Of a DNA stretch of 64,000 nucleotides, positions 1 to 9,962 are shown piece by piece. The notes under the pieces are model-generated. The model worked only from the letters and a program-made list of their open reading frames with translations, had not been told where the DNA came from and made no database searches. The DNA lies in the NCBI RefSeq assembly GCF_964019385.1, contig NC_088645.1, forward strand, positions 30,649,517-30,713,516, given 5' to 3'. The first letter of the stretch is position 1; each line of letters begins with the position of its first letter. A program made the translations under genes and the position numbers. This DNA is from Sycon ciliatum. Taxonomy: Eukaryota; Porifera; Calcarea; Leucosolenida; Sycettidae.

Positions 1-144
1 TCCTACAGTACTCCTCATGCATGACATTGTGATGGACTAGTTGACTACAAAACAAGTTGTTTCACACGACGTACGTTTCGCCGTATGGTTCATGACGGCT
101 CATCAGGTGTGCAATTTGAAACTCGGATGTTGAGCCATAAATAA

Positions 145-261
145 ATGTGGAAGAGAAAAAGACATATGGATACGAGTTATTTCTGACTGTATATAGTATC
201 ATGTTACAGTGATGGAGAGTTACTCTTAACTCGTATCCATATGTCTTTTTCTCTTCCACAT
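145..261. repeat. Foldback MITE, about 40-bp terminal inverted repeats
   Basis: The two ends (145-185 and 223-261) are reverse complements of each other: the left arm begins ATGTGGAAGAGAAAAAGACA and the right arm mirrors it. About 40 unique bases lie between, including CTGACTGTATA. The element at 4999-5127 has the same design, with ACGAGTTA in the arms and CTGACTGTATA in the loop, so the two belong to one small non-autonomous family. It carries no gene. A (TA)n run abuts its right end. Confidence 0.7.
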
Positions 262-430
262 ATATATATATATATATAGATTGGAAATTTTTATTTCCAT
301 TGCTATCAGGTTCGGCCTCATTTTCTCTGTGCTGCGCTGATGAGTTCAAAAAGAACGAAACAGCATGCTGTCCGCAGATTGAGTATATATATATATATAT
401 ATTTAAATAGAGATGTAGGCGAACAAAATT

Positions 431-1528
431 TATATACACACAACAACAAGGTTGTCAATTTCATAATACTAAAAGCTTTTCACCCATTTTCATCAGTAGT
501 TACATGGGAATGAGCAAGAACGAAAACGAAGCCAGAATTTATACTGGGGGTAGAGAATCAGCAAGAATATTCTTACGCGCCTCAAGTTCACACTACACTA
601 CCATAAGAATGTATGGAGCAGTGGAAAAATGCGGGAAACAACACATGAGGGGAATGCAGTACCAGAACAAACACGTGATAAAGTTGTCAGTCCGGTTGCA
701 GCTTGAACAGCCGTAGCACCTTGATGTGCTTCTTTTGTCGACACAGCTCTGGCCTCAAACTGCGAATGTACAGCGCCTCCAGTGGAACGTGGAAAGGGCA
801 AAATTGCATTGCCTTCCGCAAAAAGATTAAAGCTGCAATTTTGAACTGCTATCCTACAGTATCCCCCATTGTAATTTATACAACCAGACCCGCATTCAGG
901 TCTATCGCGAAGGATGTTTCACCAACTCTTGAAAACAGTAATTTTATTTATAAGTATGCGTGTCGCTGTGAGCGGACGTACGTTGGTGAGACATGTCAGC
1001 GATTCTCGGAAAGGATCAAGCAGCATATCCCAGACAAGCTGTACAAGAAGCCGCCTGACAAACGTGTGGCAACAAGTGATAGCGCCATCACAAAGCATTT
1101 GCAGGCGCAACCTGAATGCATCCCGCAGGAACGCAACAGCAGCTTCAGTGTGATCACACCAGCCCGGAACAGCGCGCACAGATTCACACTGGAGGCGCTG
1201 TACATTCGCAGTTTGAGGCCAGAGCTGTGTCGACAAAAGAAGCACATCAAGGTGCTACGGCTGTTCAAGCTGCAACCGGACTGACAACTTTATCACGTGT
1301 TTGTTCTGGTACTGCATTCCCCTCATGTGTTGTTTCCCGCATTTTTCCACTGCTCCATACATTCTTATGGTAGTGTAGTGTGAACTTGAGGCGCGTAAGA
1401 ATATTCTTGCTGATTCTCTACCCCCAGTATAAATTCTGGCTTCGTTTTCGTTCTTGCTCATTCCCATGTAACTACTGATGAAAATGGGTGAAAAGCTTTT
1501 AGTATTATGAAATTGACAACCTTGTTGT

Positions 1529-1540
<12 letters not shown>
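431..1540 (+). mobile_element. Penelope-like retroelement fragment flanked by 354-bp inverted arms
   Basis: The element consists of a unique core (785-1186) flanked by two arms of equal length, 431-784 and 1187-1540, which are near-identical reverse complements. The right arm holds the 3' end of the reading frame and the 3' UTR; the left arm is an inverted copy of this. Penelope-like elements are known for inverted or tandem terminal copies and for ending at simple repeats. Here a (TA)n tract touches both outer ends. The reverse transcriptase proper is absent, so the copy is 5'-truncated and non-autonomous. The near-identity of the arms suggests either recent formation or gene conversion. Confidence 0.75.
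785..1284 (+). pseudogene. Penelope-like element C-terminal GIY-YIG endonuclease domain (fragment)
   Basis: The reading frame ends at a stop at 1284 and encodes the C-terminal part of a Penelope-like polyprotein. The recognisable segment is YKYACRCERTYVGETCQRF, followed by an Arg and His a few residues later (SERIKQH). It has the spacing of the GIY-YIG nuclease core (Y...YVGET...R...H), which follows the reverse transcriptase in this class and nicks target DNA. A second conserved patch (SAITKHL) follows about 35 residues on. No reverse-transcriptase motifs lie upstream: the frame runs back into the inverted arm, where it reads antisense to the element's own 3' end. The last 98 bases lie in the right inverted arm. 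Confidence 0.75.
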
Positions 1541-1584
<44 letters not shown>

Positions 1585-1710
1585 CAGCCAGAGGGAGAGC
1601 GACGGAGAGAGACAGACGGACGGACGGACGGACGGTCGGTCGGACGGACGGACGGACGGACGGACGGACGGACGGACGGACGGACGGACGGACGGACGGA
1701 CGGACGGACG

Positions 1711-1754
<44 letters not shown>
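1532..1754. repeat. Compound microsatellite: (TA)n, (GA)n, (GGAC)n, (GA)n
   Basis: Pure simple repeats follow one another: TA to about 1568, then GA, then a tetranucleotide GGAC run from about 1616 to 1710, then GA again to 1753. The tract directly adjoins the Penelope-like element and was probably a landing site or by-product of it. The apparent reading frames across it (Ser-Leu, Arg-Pro-Ser-Val and similar strings) are simple-repeat artefacts. Confidence 0.95.
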
Positions 1755-1755
<1 letters not shown>

Positions 1756-1894
1756 GATAGTGCATTGAAGGAAACAGTTGGAAAGCATCATCTTTTGTCG
1801 TCCACATGTATCTAAGGACATGAAACCGTCAGTTTGTGGTGTTACGCTAAATAAACTTCTACAACAGCAACATCAGACACAGGTTGCGCTTGTT

Positions 1895-2110
1895 TGAAAG
1901 TCATCGCACCTTGTTTTGGTTCCAGTACGTTTGTTTGATACACTCGGCTGTGTTCGCGCAATGCCAATTCCGGTCGCGGAATGAATGGAGCAGAATCGGT
2001 TTCCGCGATTCCAAAGAAAAAGTGGAATGAGTTCCCATCCCGAGCGGAATGACAATGCGCTTCGGCCACTGTGGCCTTTGTCGCTGGTGCATACCTCCGC
2101 CAACAAACTT
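1895..2110 (-). pseudogene. Possible degraded LINE reverse-transcriptase tail
   Basis: Read on the minus strand this stretch shares a decayed segment with 52085-52210 on the plus strand (both can be read as an H-S-F/A-x-R/G-N-R pattern followed by a QT/SNKRT-like patch). The second copy continues into a LINE-like WNRLP motif. The match is short and needs frame changes, so this is a tentative call. The rest of 1760-2873 shows no gene I recognise. Confidence 0.25.
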
Positions 2111-2114
2111 TAAA

Positions 2115-2869
2115 CTCGATTCTCGCCATACGCAACATTGTATAGGGTATAGTGCGGCACTGCAAGCTCGGCATAGTTACTTGTTGGTGGTATTTTGACC
2201 CTTGGCTGCCTGAGAAAGTGTTCGCCAAGGATAAGAACTGGAAAGATGGCCTCGCACCTCTCCTCCTCATCGTCGAGCAGGGGTTCTAGAATCACAGCGA
2301 GACTAGCCAGAACTCATTGTCGAGCCCCACGATCCACAGCACATAATCTTCCAAACAGGTACTGAGCGTGCCACTTGGCTTCTGCTCACTGCAGTGCTTA
2401 ATTTCTGTCAAATATAAAAAAGCCTCAGTTACGTGTAGAACTAGAGATGTTTCTGTGACTGAGACGAGGTGTTGAATAGTCATGATGAAGTAGTGGACAA
2501 ACACCATGTATAGGCACCCTAGTTACGGGTGCTCGTAGATCTACGCCGCGTTTGGCCGCACCATCATCTGGACTGTTGTAAGGGGCATGCAGAAATGTAC
2601 GCAAGCAAAAAAGTAACTACCGATAGCCTTGGCAAGGCTACAAAACAACAGGTGAAGCTGGTATACAAACAAAACATCCAACCATCATTTCCAGAGTTGC
2701 ACAAAACGCCAGATTCACTAGTCAACGCGGGCGGGTTTGTTTGCTACCCTCATTCCGATTCCACGATGGGTACCGCCCGCCTTTCATGCCCATTCGGGGA
2801 AGGACCGAACCAATGCAACCTTAAACTTTCCATGTAAAAGTAGTGCCGGGTTGTAGGAAGTGGACTTAC
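2115..2869. other. Unassigned sequence downstream of the membrane-protein gene
   Basis: No convincing exon, RNA gene or repeat is visible. On the minus strand this would be the 3' flank of the tail exon. I found no AATAAA-type signal in minus orientation in this stretch, which fits the idea that the transcript continues through a 3' UTR intron starting at the strong GTAAGT donor just beyond the stop codon (see the tail exon). Confidence 0.4.
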
Positions 2870-2873
2870 ATAA

Positions 2874-3141
2874 CTACGTCAGCAGTTCAATCTCCCCGGA
2901 AGAAGATACTTCTTCAATTGAGTGTACATGGGATTTCGTTGCGGGTGCAACAACTACAAATGGTCGCGCCACCTTGCATTTAGTCGTTGACCTTTGCGGT
3001 ACCCGTTGGCTGACTGCAATTGTTGTTGTGGTTGTGTCTGGCTGGGCTGCAGCCTGTTGGTCATCACCACCTTCCTCCTCGGTGGTGTTGGGGGGCAGGA
3101 TATCCACGGGGACAGTGACAGGAGTGTCCACAGGCAGTGTC
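2874..3141 (-). CDS. Last coding exon: cytoplasmic tail of Ig/CCP/EGF membrane protein
   Basis: This minus-strand exon follows a consensus acceptor (CCACTTCAACAG at its upper edge) and enters in phase 2, exactly the phase in which the transmembrane exon at 6798-6960 leaves. It encodes about 88 residues starting ...TLPVDTPVTV and ends with TAG at 2874-2876. The tail is acidic and Pro/Thr-rich (ILPPNTTEEEGGDDQQ, PDTTTTT), with a short basic stretch (STTKCKVARP) and an acidic end. No kinase or other enzyme domain is present. Four bases after the stop lies a strong donor, GTAAGTCC, so the transcript may contain a 3' UTR intron. Basis: splice sites and phase are seen; joining to the other exons is inference. 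Confidence 0.5.
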
Positions 3142-3172
3142 CTGTTGAAGTGGAATTGATGACATCAATAAG

Positions 3173-3210
3173 TTCGATGTACTTGCACTTTTAAGTGCAA
3201 GTACATCGAA
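3173..3210. repeat. Perfect 18-bp inverted repeat (hairpin)
   Basis: Positions 3173-3190 (TTCGATGTACTTGCACTT) and 3193-3210 are exact reverse complements separated by two bases. The hairpin lies 32 bases upstream of the acceptor of the tail exon on the minus strand, so in the transcript it would sit in the branch-point region. It may be a minimal snapback insertion. Confidence 0.9.
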
Positions 3211-3507
3211 AAGAATGAACTGTAATTCTGACGCTCGTCATATAAAACCATTCTGCTCTATCCTTTATTCTATGTAACTTCTACTCGCCATGGGTTTTGA
3301 GCCCACATGGAACCTTTCTACATGTTCTCGTTTTATTGTTTTGTGCAGCTATGTTCGGGAGATTGTGGTAATGAGCATGCCATCAGTGTTGTACTGACCA
3401 GATAAACTTCGTGTCTTTTCATTACTTTCTTGCCAGTGCTTCTTTTTCTATTCTACTATAGGCTGTCGAAGTGCCTACGCCACGCTGCCTGAAAACTCTT
3501 AGTCACA

Positions 3508-4101
3508 CGTAGTTACAAGCCCAAGTGGTAACAAACAAAAGTCGCGTCGCCTGCACTTGTCGTGTTTCCAACGGTCACAGCATCACTTTGACTGGGGCGC
3601 GCTGGTGCAGATTGCGACTTCAAAATTGGTTTTACTTCAACAAGTTTCTCCTTGCCTCTCAAGCCATCGTGCAGTGTTTACCTGCTGAGTGTTACCCAGC
3701 ACCTGAGAGATAGGAGTTATGATTTTCACTTGCCGCTGGACAAGGAAACCAGCCCAGAGTTGGTTGGTCTCAGAACCAAAAGAAATCAGCGATCGCGGCG
3801 ATAGAAATAACAGAGACACCGATCATTGTTTCTTGGCTGGCGACTACATGTAAAGTCAAACGACAGTACAGGCACAGCAGTGGCCAAGCAAAAAAATCAG
3901 CTACGGCTTCTCCTTCTCTACAAGGCGAAAACTAGAAACTCGGCGACAAGTAGCAGTTTATTTGAAATAAATAGTCTCGCTGGTGCTCTCCTCAGTCAAA
4001 AAGATGCTGTAGCTGTGGTCACTGCATAATGCTGCCACTGGAAACACGAAAAGTGCAGGTGACGCGACTTTTGTTTGGCACCACTTGGCCAAGTAACTAC
4101 G
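3508..4101. mobile_element. Non-autonomous DNA transposon with about 65-bp terminal inverted repeats
   Basis: The left end (3508-3572) and the right end (about 4038-4101) are reverse complements over about 65 bases with few mismatches; both contain CAAACAAAAGTCGCGTC, and the outermost bases are CGTAGTTAC. The 594-bp body has no transposase-like frame. A decayed relative, sharing AAAGTCGCGTC and the internal TTGCCGCTGGACAA, lies at 58826-59110. I could not see a clear target-site duplication, so the superfamily is not assigned. Confidence 0.75.
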
Positions 4102-4155
4102 CGTTGTCAAGAAGCTGTGACGTCAGAGTTCGACGGCCTACTATGTCTCTATAAT

Positions 4156-4534
4156 AATAATAATAATAATATAATATTCGCGGGATCCGCGTTAGCATCA
4201 CTTGAATGTTCAGAAACACACAAGCTATAGCCTTCGCTTCCGCAGGCCACCGCTATGCCTTTACACCTTAGTAGCGAATGCAGACCTCACAAGTGAGTCA
4301 GGGGAGAGGAGGTGAGTCTCTCAACCAATCGGGCGTGTAACGGCCCATAACCCTGTAAACTGCATCCTTGTTATCCTCACTCGAGCTGTGAGTACCCAGT
4401 TGACCGTGGGTTTCGGCGCAGTTCAACACGCGTAAAAAGTCTTTTTACACGCTCCCTGCTGCCAGCGCGGGTCTCAAACTCGGGACCTCATGATTCGCAG
4501 GCAGGCCTGCAAACCAATCGGCCATATGCGTTGG
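4156..4534 (-). mobile_element. tRNA-derived SINE, copy 1
   Basis: The element lies on the minus strand. Its 5' end (near 4534) contains an A-box-like TGGCCGATTGG and a B-box-like region (CGAGTTTGAGACCC), so it looks tRNA-derived; its 3' end is an (ATT)n tail. A 10-bp target-site duplication, TCTCTATAAT, flanks it at 4146-4155 and 4535-4544. A second copy with its own different duplication lies at 28125-28499, confirming a mobile family. It sits in the intron between the membrane-span and tail exons of the host gene, in the same orientation. Confidence 0.88.
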
Positions 4535-4544
4535 TCTCTATAAT

Positions 4545-4998
4545 CAAATCGTTAATCCAGTATTCGGCAGTATTCTAGGGTGTTGACATGGGGGTTTGTC
4601 TAAGACCATGATTGAGAAATAGATGGTACCAGGTTCAAGTCCTGCCAGGAAGCGGAAGGATTTGTTCCAGCTGTGCTGCGGCCCATAGTCGATAGGAAAC
4701 TCGTGGCCTGGCACGAGGGAAACATGAATGCAGCAAATGAGCTTTTCGGTCTCGGACCACTTTGGTGGTGGGCCTCCCACCGCTTTAGGAGCTGCTTCTG
4801 CACTTTAAATCTTTAAAGGGTGGTGGAGTTCCTACGGATGCTGAAAATTCACTCCAACTGAGTCTCGAGCGGACCGTGAAATTGATTTCTACGTTTGTTG
4901 ACAGGGGGTGACTTGGGCCTGTGGAGACTATCCAAAACTGTTATTATTGTTGATGTTATCATTTCACTCGGATGGTGAGCAAATTAAATTATTGTGAA
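4545..4998. other. Intronic sequence without recognised feature
   Basis: It lies between the SINE and the foldback MITE, inside the inferred intron. No splice-flanked exon, repeat or RNA gene was recognised; short open frames on the minus strand (to about 78 codons) show no family signature. Confidence 0.5.
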
Positions 4999-5127
4999 AA
5001 GAAGAAGGACAAAATATTACGAGTTATGAATAACTGTCCACCATTTTGTCGCACTCTCTGACTGTATAAGATCTGGTTACGTTGGTGGGCAGTTAGTCAT
5101 AACTCGTAACATGGTGTCCTTCTTCTT
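4999..5127. repeat. Foldback MITE, second copy of the 145-261 family
   Basis: Arms of about 43-48 bases (AAGAAGAAGGACAAAATATT on the left, mirrored at the right end) enclose a short loop with CTGACTGTATA. The same loop motif and ACGAGTTA arm motif occur in the element at 145-261. No coding capacity. Confidence 0.7.
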
Positions 5128-5155
5128 ATCAGGATGTTATCATTGCATGTGTAAT

Positions 5156-5310
5156 ATGCACAGACATACCACTCTGCCATACTCCACCATTGAGAAATCA
5201 ATGTGTTATGCACAGACATACCACTATGCCATACCCCACCATTGGAAAATCAATGTGTTATGCACAGACATACAATTATGCCATACCCCACCATTGGAAA
5301 ATCAATGCAA
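5156..5310. repeat. 52-bp tandem repeat, three copies
   Basis: The unit contains ATGCACAGACATAC, TGCCATAC and CCACCATTG and repeats at 5156, 5208 and 5260. Copies differ at only a few positions. 52 is not a multiple of three, so the open frames across it shift from copy to copy and are not coding. Confidence 0.95.
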
Positions 5311-5423
5311 CTGCGTTTATATACAATCTTTTTTTCTTTTTTTCTATTTCGGACATACTTTTGCATGTGCAATGACGGAGACTCAATCGATTTAGGCTAA
5401 GGCCTGTGGAGAATCCATAAATA

Positions 5424-5722
5424 CAATTGAAGGGCTCCAATTCAAAACGCTATAATGACCAAACCGGAGCTTTTGCGTTTTTTTGTAATGGAAGAATTCA
5501 TTATCACGCCACGGACGTCTGTGTGTGTCGGTTTTACGGGTCAAAATGAGATACATCCCAGTCAAAATGATGCCTAAAGTTTATGTTCTTCTGGAAAACA
5601 CGATAAAGGTCATTGCTGCTGCAGTGCAGACCGAAAAGAACGAAGGAAAAACTGCAGTTCCTGAACTTTCCATAAAACGGTTTTACATCGTGTTGAATCG
5701 GAGCCCTTCAATTGCAAATGCG
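5424..5722. repeat. Inverted-repeat element (possible MITE)
   Basis: CAATTGAAGGGCTCC at 5425-5439 is matched by its reverse complement at about 5704-5718. The similarity continues inward for roughly 25-30 bases (both arms carry a TTCAAAACG/TTCAACACG-like stretch). The spacing of about 300 bp is typical of a MITE. No coding frame is convincing. Confidence 0.5.
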
Positions 5723-5725
5723 ATG

Positions 5726-6797
5726 CAGAGGTGGATCGTACTTAAATCCGAACATAAAAACGGACACATCGATGTTGATCAAAAATTGCACAGTTTTGAT
5801 TTATCCTATCGGACTATTGTCAAAGTGAGATGTTGAGACTTGGGCAGTTATTGTAGAAGAAGGTGGCTGCTCCAGACATTGGACCTACTCAGCTTACTCC
5901 AGTTCAGCTGATGAGTCAGTGATGACGAGAGGGGAATTCCCCGAAACACTGTGTGTTGAGCAGAGAGTGGTGCTTTCTTGCAGGCTTCACGAGGGGACCG
6001 CCTCACGTACTTTTCATGTGCTCCACACGGCAGTCGTGAGTCAGTCGTCTGGGCAGGAAGCGCAAGTTCAAACGTTTGTAGCAGCCATCTTCTTAGACTA
6101 TTGCTAGTGCCGAAAAATGGAGAGGATTGAAACACTCCTTCATAGATAGTAGCAGCCTGAAACTTGGGAATCTGAAAAAAATAGATTGTTGTAGGTGACC
6201 TTCATGCAAAACAGATTTTTGCCAAAAAGTAGGTAACATTCCAATTCTCCGTTTCTACCTTGTTCGCTCACACATGATGCAACCAGGCGAAACTGTTCCT
6301 GTGCGCATTTCTCCACCGTACAGGGTTTTCTCATTGTAAAGGCAGGGCAACATGTAACTGCTGGTGGCACTTCGGATGTAGGTAATTTCCAGAGCCACTA
6401 GCCATCCTTCATATCCTATGAGCGCATACACGTAAGTAGCGTAAAGTACAGCGAGTACGGGGCGTCCTTTTCTGGTCATAGTGTGGACGTGGGGTCCTGT
6501 CTGTAGGTCATACCACACGAACCGTGTATACACATTGCACGTTGTGCAGTCAATCCGTATACACGTTAACATTTGGCGGGCACGAGCTGCACACAAAAAC
6601 CTAAGTGTGACTTTAGTACACTAAGGCTCTCACATCGCACACAATCTATTGCACTCTGCCATAGGATTATGTGTTTTCCCTGGCTGTGAAATCAAGGTGG
6701 GGTGCTCTGGTGGTAATTTACAGTAGAGACCAAGAGCAAACAGTACACAAGCCGCCGCCACACCAGTATAAAGTAGAAATTTATAGTAAGATCCTAC
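5726..6797 (-). other. Intronic stretch with one doubtful exon-like segment
   Basis: No repeat or domain was recognised. At about 6270-6381 the minus strand has a short Cys-rich open stretch (CCPAFTMRKPCTVEKC) bounded by a possible acceptor and a weak GTAGAA donor. Because it lies downstream of the transmembrane exon it would be cytoplasmic, so I do not call it an exon. Confidence 0.3.
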
Positions 6798-6960
6798 CTG
6801 TCAACCTTCTTCATCTTAAAGGTGAGAAGGATGGCACATGCCACTGTCACGATGCTTACTACACTAGCAATGCCAACGATAGCTCCAGTTGATACACGCT
6901 GCTTTGTAGAATCATCGGCAGTGGAAGGCGGATGCAAGGATCGTGTTCCACTTGACATAG
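6798..6960 (-). CDS. Stalk and transmembrane exon of Ig/CCP/EGF membrane protein
   Basis: The minus-strand exon is bounded by a pyrimidine-containing acceptor (TCTTAAAATCAG) and a GTAGGA donor. It enters in phase 1 and leaves in phase 2. It encodes about 54 residues: a Ser/Thr-rich juxtamembrane stalk (AMSSGTRSLHPPSTADDSTK), then a single hydrophobic helix (IVGIASVVSIVTVACAILLT) and a basic stop-transfer sequence (FKMKKVDR). The order stalk, helix, positive residues indicates a type I single-pass protein with a cytoplasmic C-terminus. Phase 1 entry matches the EGF-like exon at 13599-13718, and phase 2 exit matches the tail exon at 2874-3141. The membrane span is obvious in the sequence; membership of the same gene is inferred from phase, strand and order. 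Confidence 0.6.
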
Positions 6961-8195
6961 CTGATTTTAAGATGTAGGAGGTAGCGAGTTTGTGTGAAGT
7001 AGTCGTGGCGTCGTGGGCAGAAGCGCCGATGAAGTGGTAGTTGAACCGTAGGTTGTGACATTTTGGGCCACAAAAGGACATAAACAGAAACGAGGCATTC
7101 AGTACGAGATGTCGAGCAGCAACTAGTTACTTCTGACACACTGAGTGGTGTGGTACAGGCATACTGGGCCTACACAGAGTACACACCGAACCTACCATGA
7201 AAGACACATACATTCTTGCTCGCCTAGACGTATACAGCGTGCACACCGAGCCACCATGAAAGACACAAACATCTTTGCACGGCTAGAAACAATTCTGCCA
7301 CAAGTCTTTCTAGTAGATGCTGAAGAAAGTTGTTGTCACTGCACTAATAGTCACTTCTGCACCAGTAGATGCAACACAGTGGTCATACAGTGTTTTCAAA
7401 ACCCATTGCAGTGCTTGATGCACTCACTGAAAGTGCAAGGCAAGGAGAAACAGAATAGAACGTACCACTGGTGTCATCACTTGTAGGAGAGACTTCTAAA
7501 TAGAACACAGCAAAATACACGCACATATATTATACCAGCGATTTTAGGGTAACAAAAGGACATAAACGAGAACGAGGAATTCAGTACCAGAGGTCGAGCA
7601 GCAACTAATTTCTTCTTACATGCTCTGTGGTGTGGTACAGACGTACTAGTTGTATACAGAGCACACACCGAGACTGCCAAGAAAGACACATACATCTTAG
7701 CACGGCTAGTTGTATACGGAGTACACAACGAGCCTACCATGAAAAACACATACATTTTTGCACGGCTAGTCGTATAGAGAGTACACACTGAGCCTACCAT
7801 GAAAGACACATACATCTTTGCACGGCTAGAAACAATTCTGACACATGTTTTTCTAGTACATGCTGAAGAAAGTTGTTGTCACTGCTCTAATGGTCACTTC
7901 TGCACCAGTAGATGCAACACAGTGGTCATACAGTGTTTTCAAAACCCATTGCCGTGCTTGATGCACTCACTGAAAGTGCAAGGCAAGGAGAAACAGAATA
8001 GAACGTACCACTGGTATCATGACTTGTAGAAGAGACTACTGAATAGAACAGAGCAAAATACACGCACACAGATACCAGCGATTTTAGGGTAGCAAAAGGG
8101 CAGAAACGAAAACGAGGAATTCAGGACCAGTGCTAGAGGTCCGGCAGCAACTAGTTACTTCCGACATGCTCGGTGGTGTGGTACAGATATACTAG

Positions 8196-8598
8196 CAGTG
8201 TCTGCTCTAGGATTGTAGGACAGCCGGGTACACGTGTACCTGGCGCAACCATTTCAACCGGGTCGGAGCCGGGTACACATGTGCTTGGCGCTGTCTCACC
8301 AGCCGAGTCACATGCGAGGTCTGTGGATTCGCCTCTTCGCTGGAGGCTCAAAGCAACACCTCAAACGATCAAGCTCAAACTGAGCACTTGCACACACCGG
8401 ATACTGACTACTTTCACTTCGATGCGCGCCTCTGCATGATCTGTCACACATACAAGCCATGTAGTCAATCCCTTCAAAGTTCGAGCGTGTAAAGTACGAA
8501 CCGGGTCACAGGTGATCCGGTACTATATTTTCAACCAGGTCCAAGCGCCGTCCAACCGGGTCAATTACCCGGCTCACCCGGCTCTGGAGCAGACACTG
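8196..8598. mobile_element. MITE with CAGTGTCTGCTC terminal inverted repeats
   Basis: The ends are CAGTGTCTGCTC (8196-8207) and its reverse complement GAGCAGACACTG (8587-8598), flanked on both sides by ACTAG. Other copies of the tandem unit lack this 403-bp insert at the same place. The CAGTG terminus resembles hAT ends, but only five flanking bases are clearly duplicated. The body has repeated CCGGGTCA/CCGGGTAC motifs and no transposase. A partial relative lies at about 53130-53215. Confidence 0.7.
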
Positions 8599-9386
8599 AC
8601 TAGTCGTATACGGAGTACACACCGAGCCTACCATGAAAGACACATACATTTTTGCACGACTTGTCGTATAGAGAGTACACACTGAGCCTACCATGAAAGA
8701 CACATACATCTTTGCACGGCTAGAAACAATTCTGCCACAAGTCTTTCTAGTACATGCTGCAGAAAGTTGTTGTCCCTGCTCTAATGGCCATTTCTGCACC
8801 AGTAGATGCAACACAGTGGTCATACAGTATTGTTGAAATGAGCGTATCTATAACCAACGAGCGATCGGTTCCACTAACGAGCAAGCTATCGAGCGAGCTA
8901 ACGAGTTTCATTGATGTGGCAAATATGTTTTTTGAATATTTTTTTCTAAGTTAGATTTTATTCAGCTGGTTCAAATCATCACCACCGGCATTTGGGATTG
9001 CTGCTTCTTCACTTCATTCTGCTGTTTGGTGTCGAGATGTCTTTTCAGCGCCGTCGTTGAGTAGCCTTTGTAAGAATGGACCGTTTTGCAAAGATTGCAA
9101 AGAGCCCTGGTCCTCGCTGCTTAGCGGGAGAAAATTTCCAAACGACTGAGCGTAACTTTCACTCGAATGGAGAGGCGACCGAAGCATATCCTGCGACAGG
9201 TCAGCAGATGCGGAACAAGACATCAGTAGAGTCCACCAAAGCTGCAACGGCAACTGAAACAACTCAAGTGTCGTGCAGACATACAGTCACCGTAACTGCG
9301 AGTGATTTTCACTTTGCGTGGGACTGGACTCTCGATCGACCAGGGAGTCGTAAAATATTTTACGACTCCCCAGTCAACATGTACTG

Positions 9387-9700
9387 AGAAACGCCGCTGC
9401 TATGAGGAGCGTGTTCGAGAGATCGAACATGCAACTTTTTCACCTCTCGTTCTCTCCTCAACAGGCGGCATGGGCAAGTCGGCAACAGCCTGCTATAAGC
9501 GGATTGCCGGGCTCCTGTCCGACAAGACGAAGGAGCCGTACAACCGTGTAATGGCGTGGATTCGCTGCCGACTTGGCTTTGCTCTGGTTCGCTCCAGCAT
9601 GGTTTGTTTGCGTGGTGCTCGGCGACGCCCCATGCGCGTCAGCGATGTGGCGGATGCATCTGCTACCTTGGCCGTTGCCGAGGCCCGCTGCCCTGTGTAA
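9387..9700 (+). pseudogene. C-terminal end of a LINE ORF2 (reverse-transcriptase polyprotein)
   Basis: The plus-strand frame from the insertion point to the stop at 9700 reads as the C-terminal tail of a LINE polyprotein. It shows VREIEHATFSPLVLSSTGGM followed by YKRIAGLLSDK and MAWIRCRLGFALVRSSMVCL. This tail is familiar from RT-encoding elements of many invertebrate genomes: a TGGMG patch, then a helix with a W-I-R-C-x-L-x-F-A-L-x-R-S pattern. The RT and endonuclease domains are missing, so it is a dead fragment. I cannot assign a LINE clade from this portion. Confidence 0.75.
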
Positions 9701-9962
9701 CTGACTGCAAGTGGTTCCTAAATCAGTTCCTATTCCTCATTGTTGCTTCTTTTTTCCCCTCTAGTTTTCTTTTACGGTATTATAATTTCACGGAGAAGGC
9801 GGAGAGCGCGAACATGTGCAGTTTTATGTTTATTATTTGCCATGGCGACCCCCGTAAGTCCAAATAACTGGCAGGGCAGGGTTGGGCCTTTTTCTTTCTT
9901 CTCGGATTTATTTTCATGACATGCTCACTGATGGTAAAAAAAATTAAAAAAAAGTTTTGCAA
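9387..9962 (+). mobile_element. 5'-truncated LINE insertion with 15-bp target-site duplication
   Basis: The insert is flanked by AGTCAACATGTACTG at 9372-9386 and 9963-9977 and ends in an A-rich tail (GGTAAAAAAAATTAAAAAAA). The sister MITE copies at 10678 and 11942 have the uninterrupted site. These are the marks of target-primed reverse transcription. The 5' end starts in the middle of the coding region, as expected of a truncated copy. It sits inside the hAT-type MITE, so it is younger than that insertion. It is absent from the other two tandem copies, so it arrived after the duplication or was lost from them. Confidence 0.9.

Noticed and set aside
1532-1821. Frames with Ser-Leu, Arg-Pro-Ser-Val or Tyr-Ile repeats around 1.5-1.8 kb
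   Set aside because: They are translations of (GA)n, (GGAC)n and (TA)n microsatellites.
4440-4534. tRNA-like 5' part of the SINE as a functional tRNA gene
   Set aside because: The acceptor stem and anticodon arm do not close, and a target-site duplication and (ATT)n tail show it is a SINE.
6140-6596. Minus-strand Cys-containing stretch considered as an extra exon of the membrane-protein gene
   Set aside because: It would fall after the transmembrane exon, the acceptor is weak and the phase does not fit between the TM and tail exons.
7145-8029. Cys-rich plus-strand frames (CCHCSNGHFCTSRC) in the tandem units, considered as EGF-like exons
   Set aside because: No suitable splice sites, wrong strand relative to the gene, and the same segment is interrupted by the MITE in three units.
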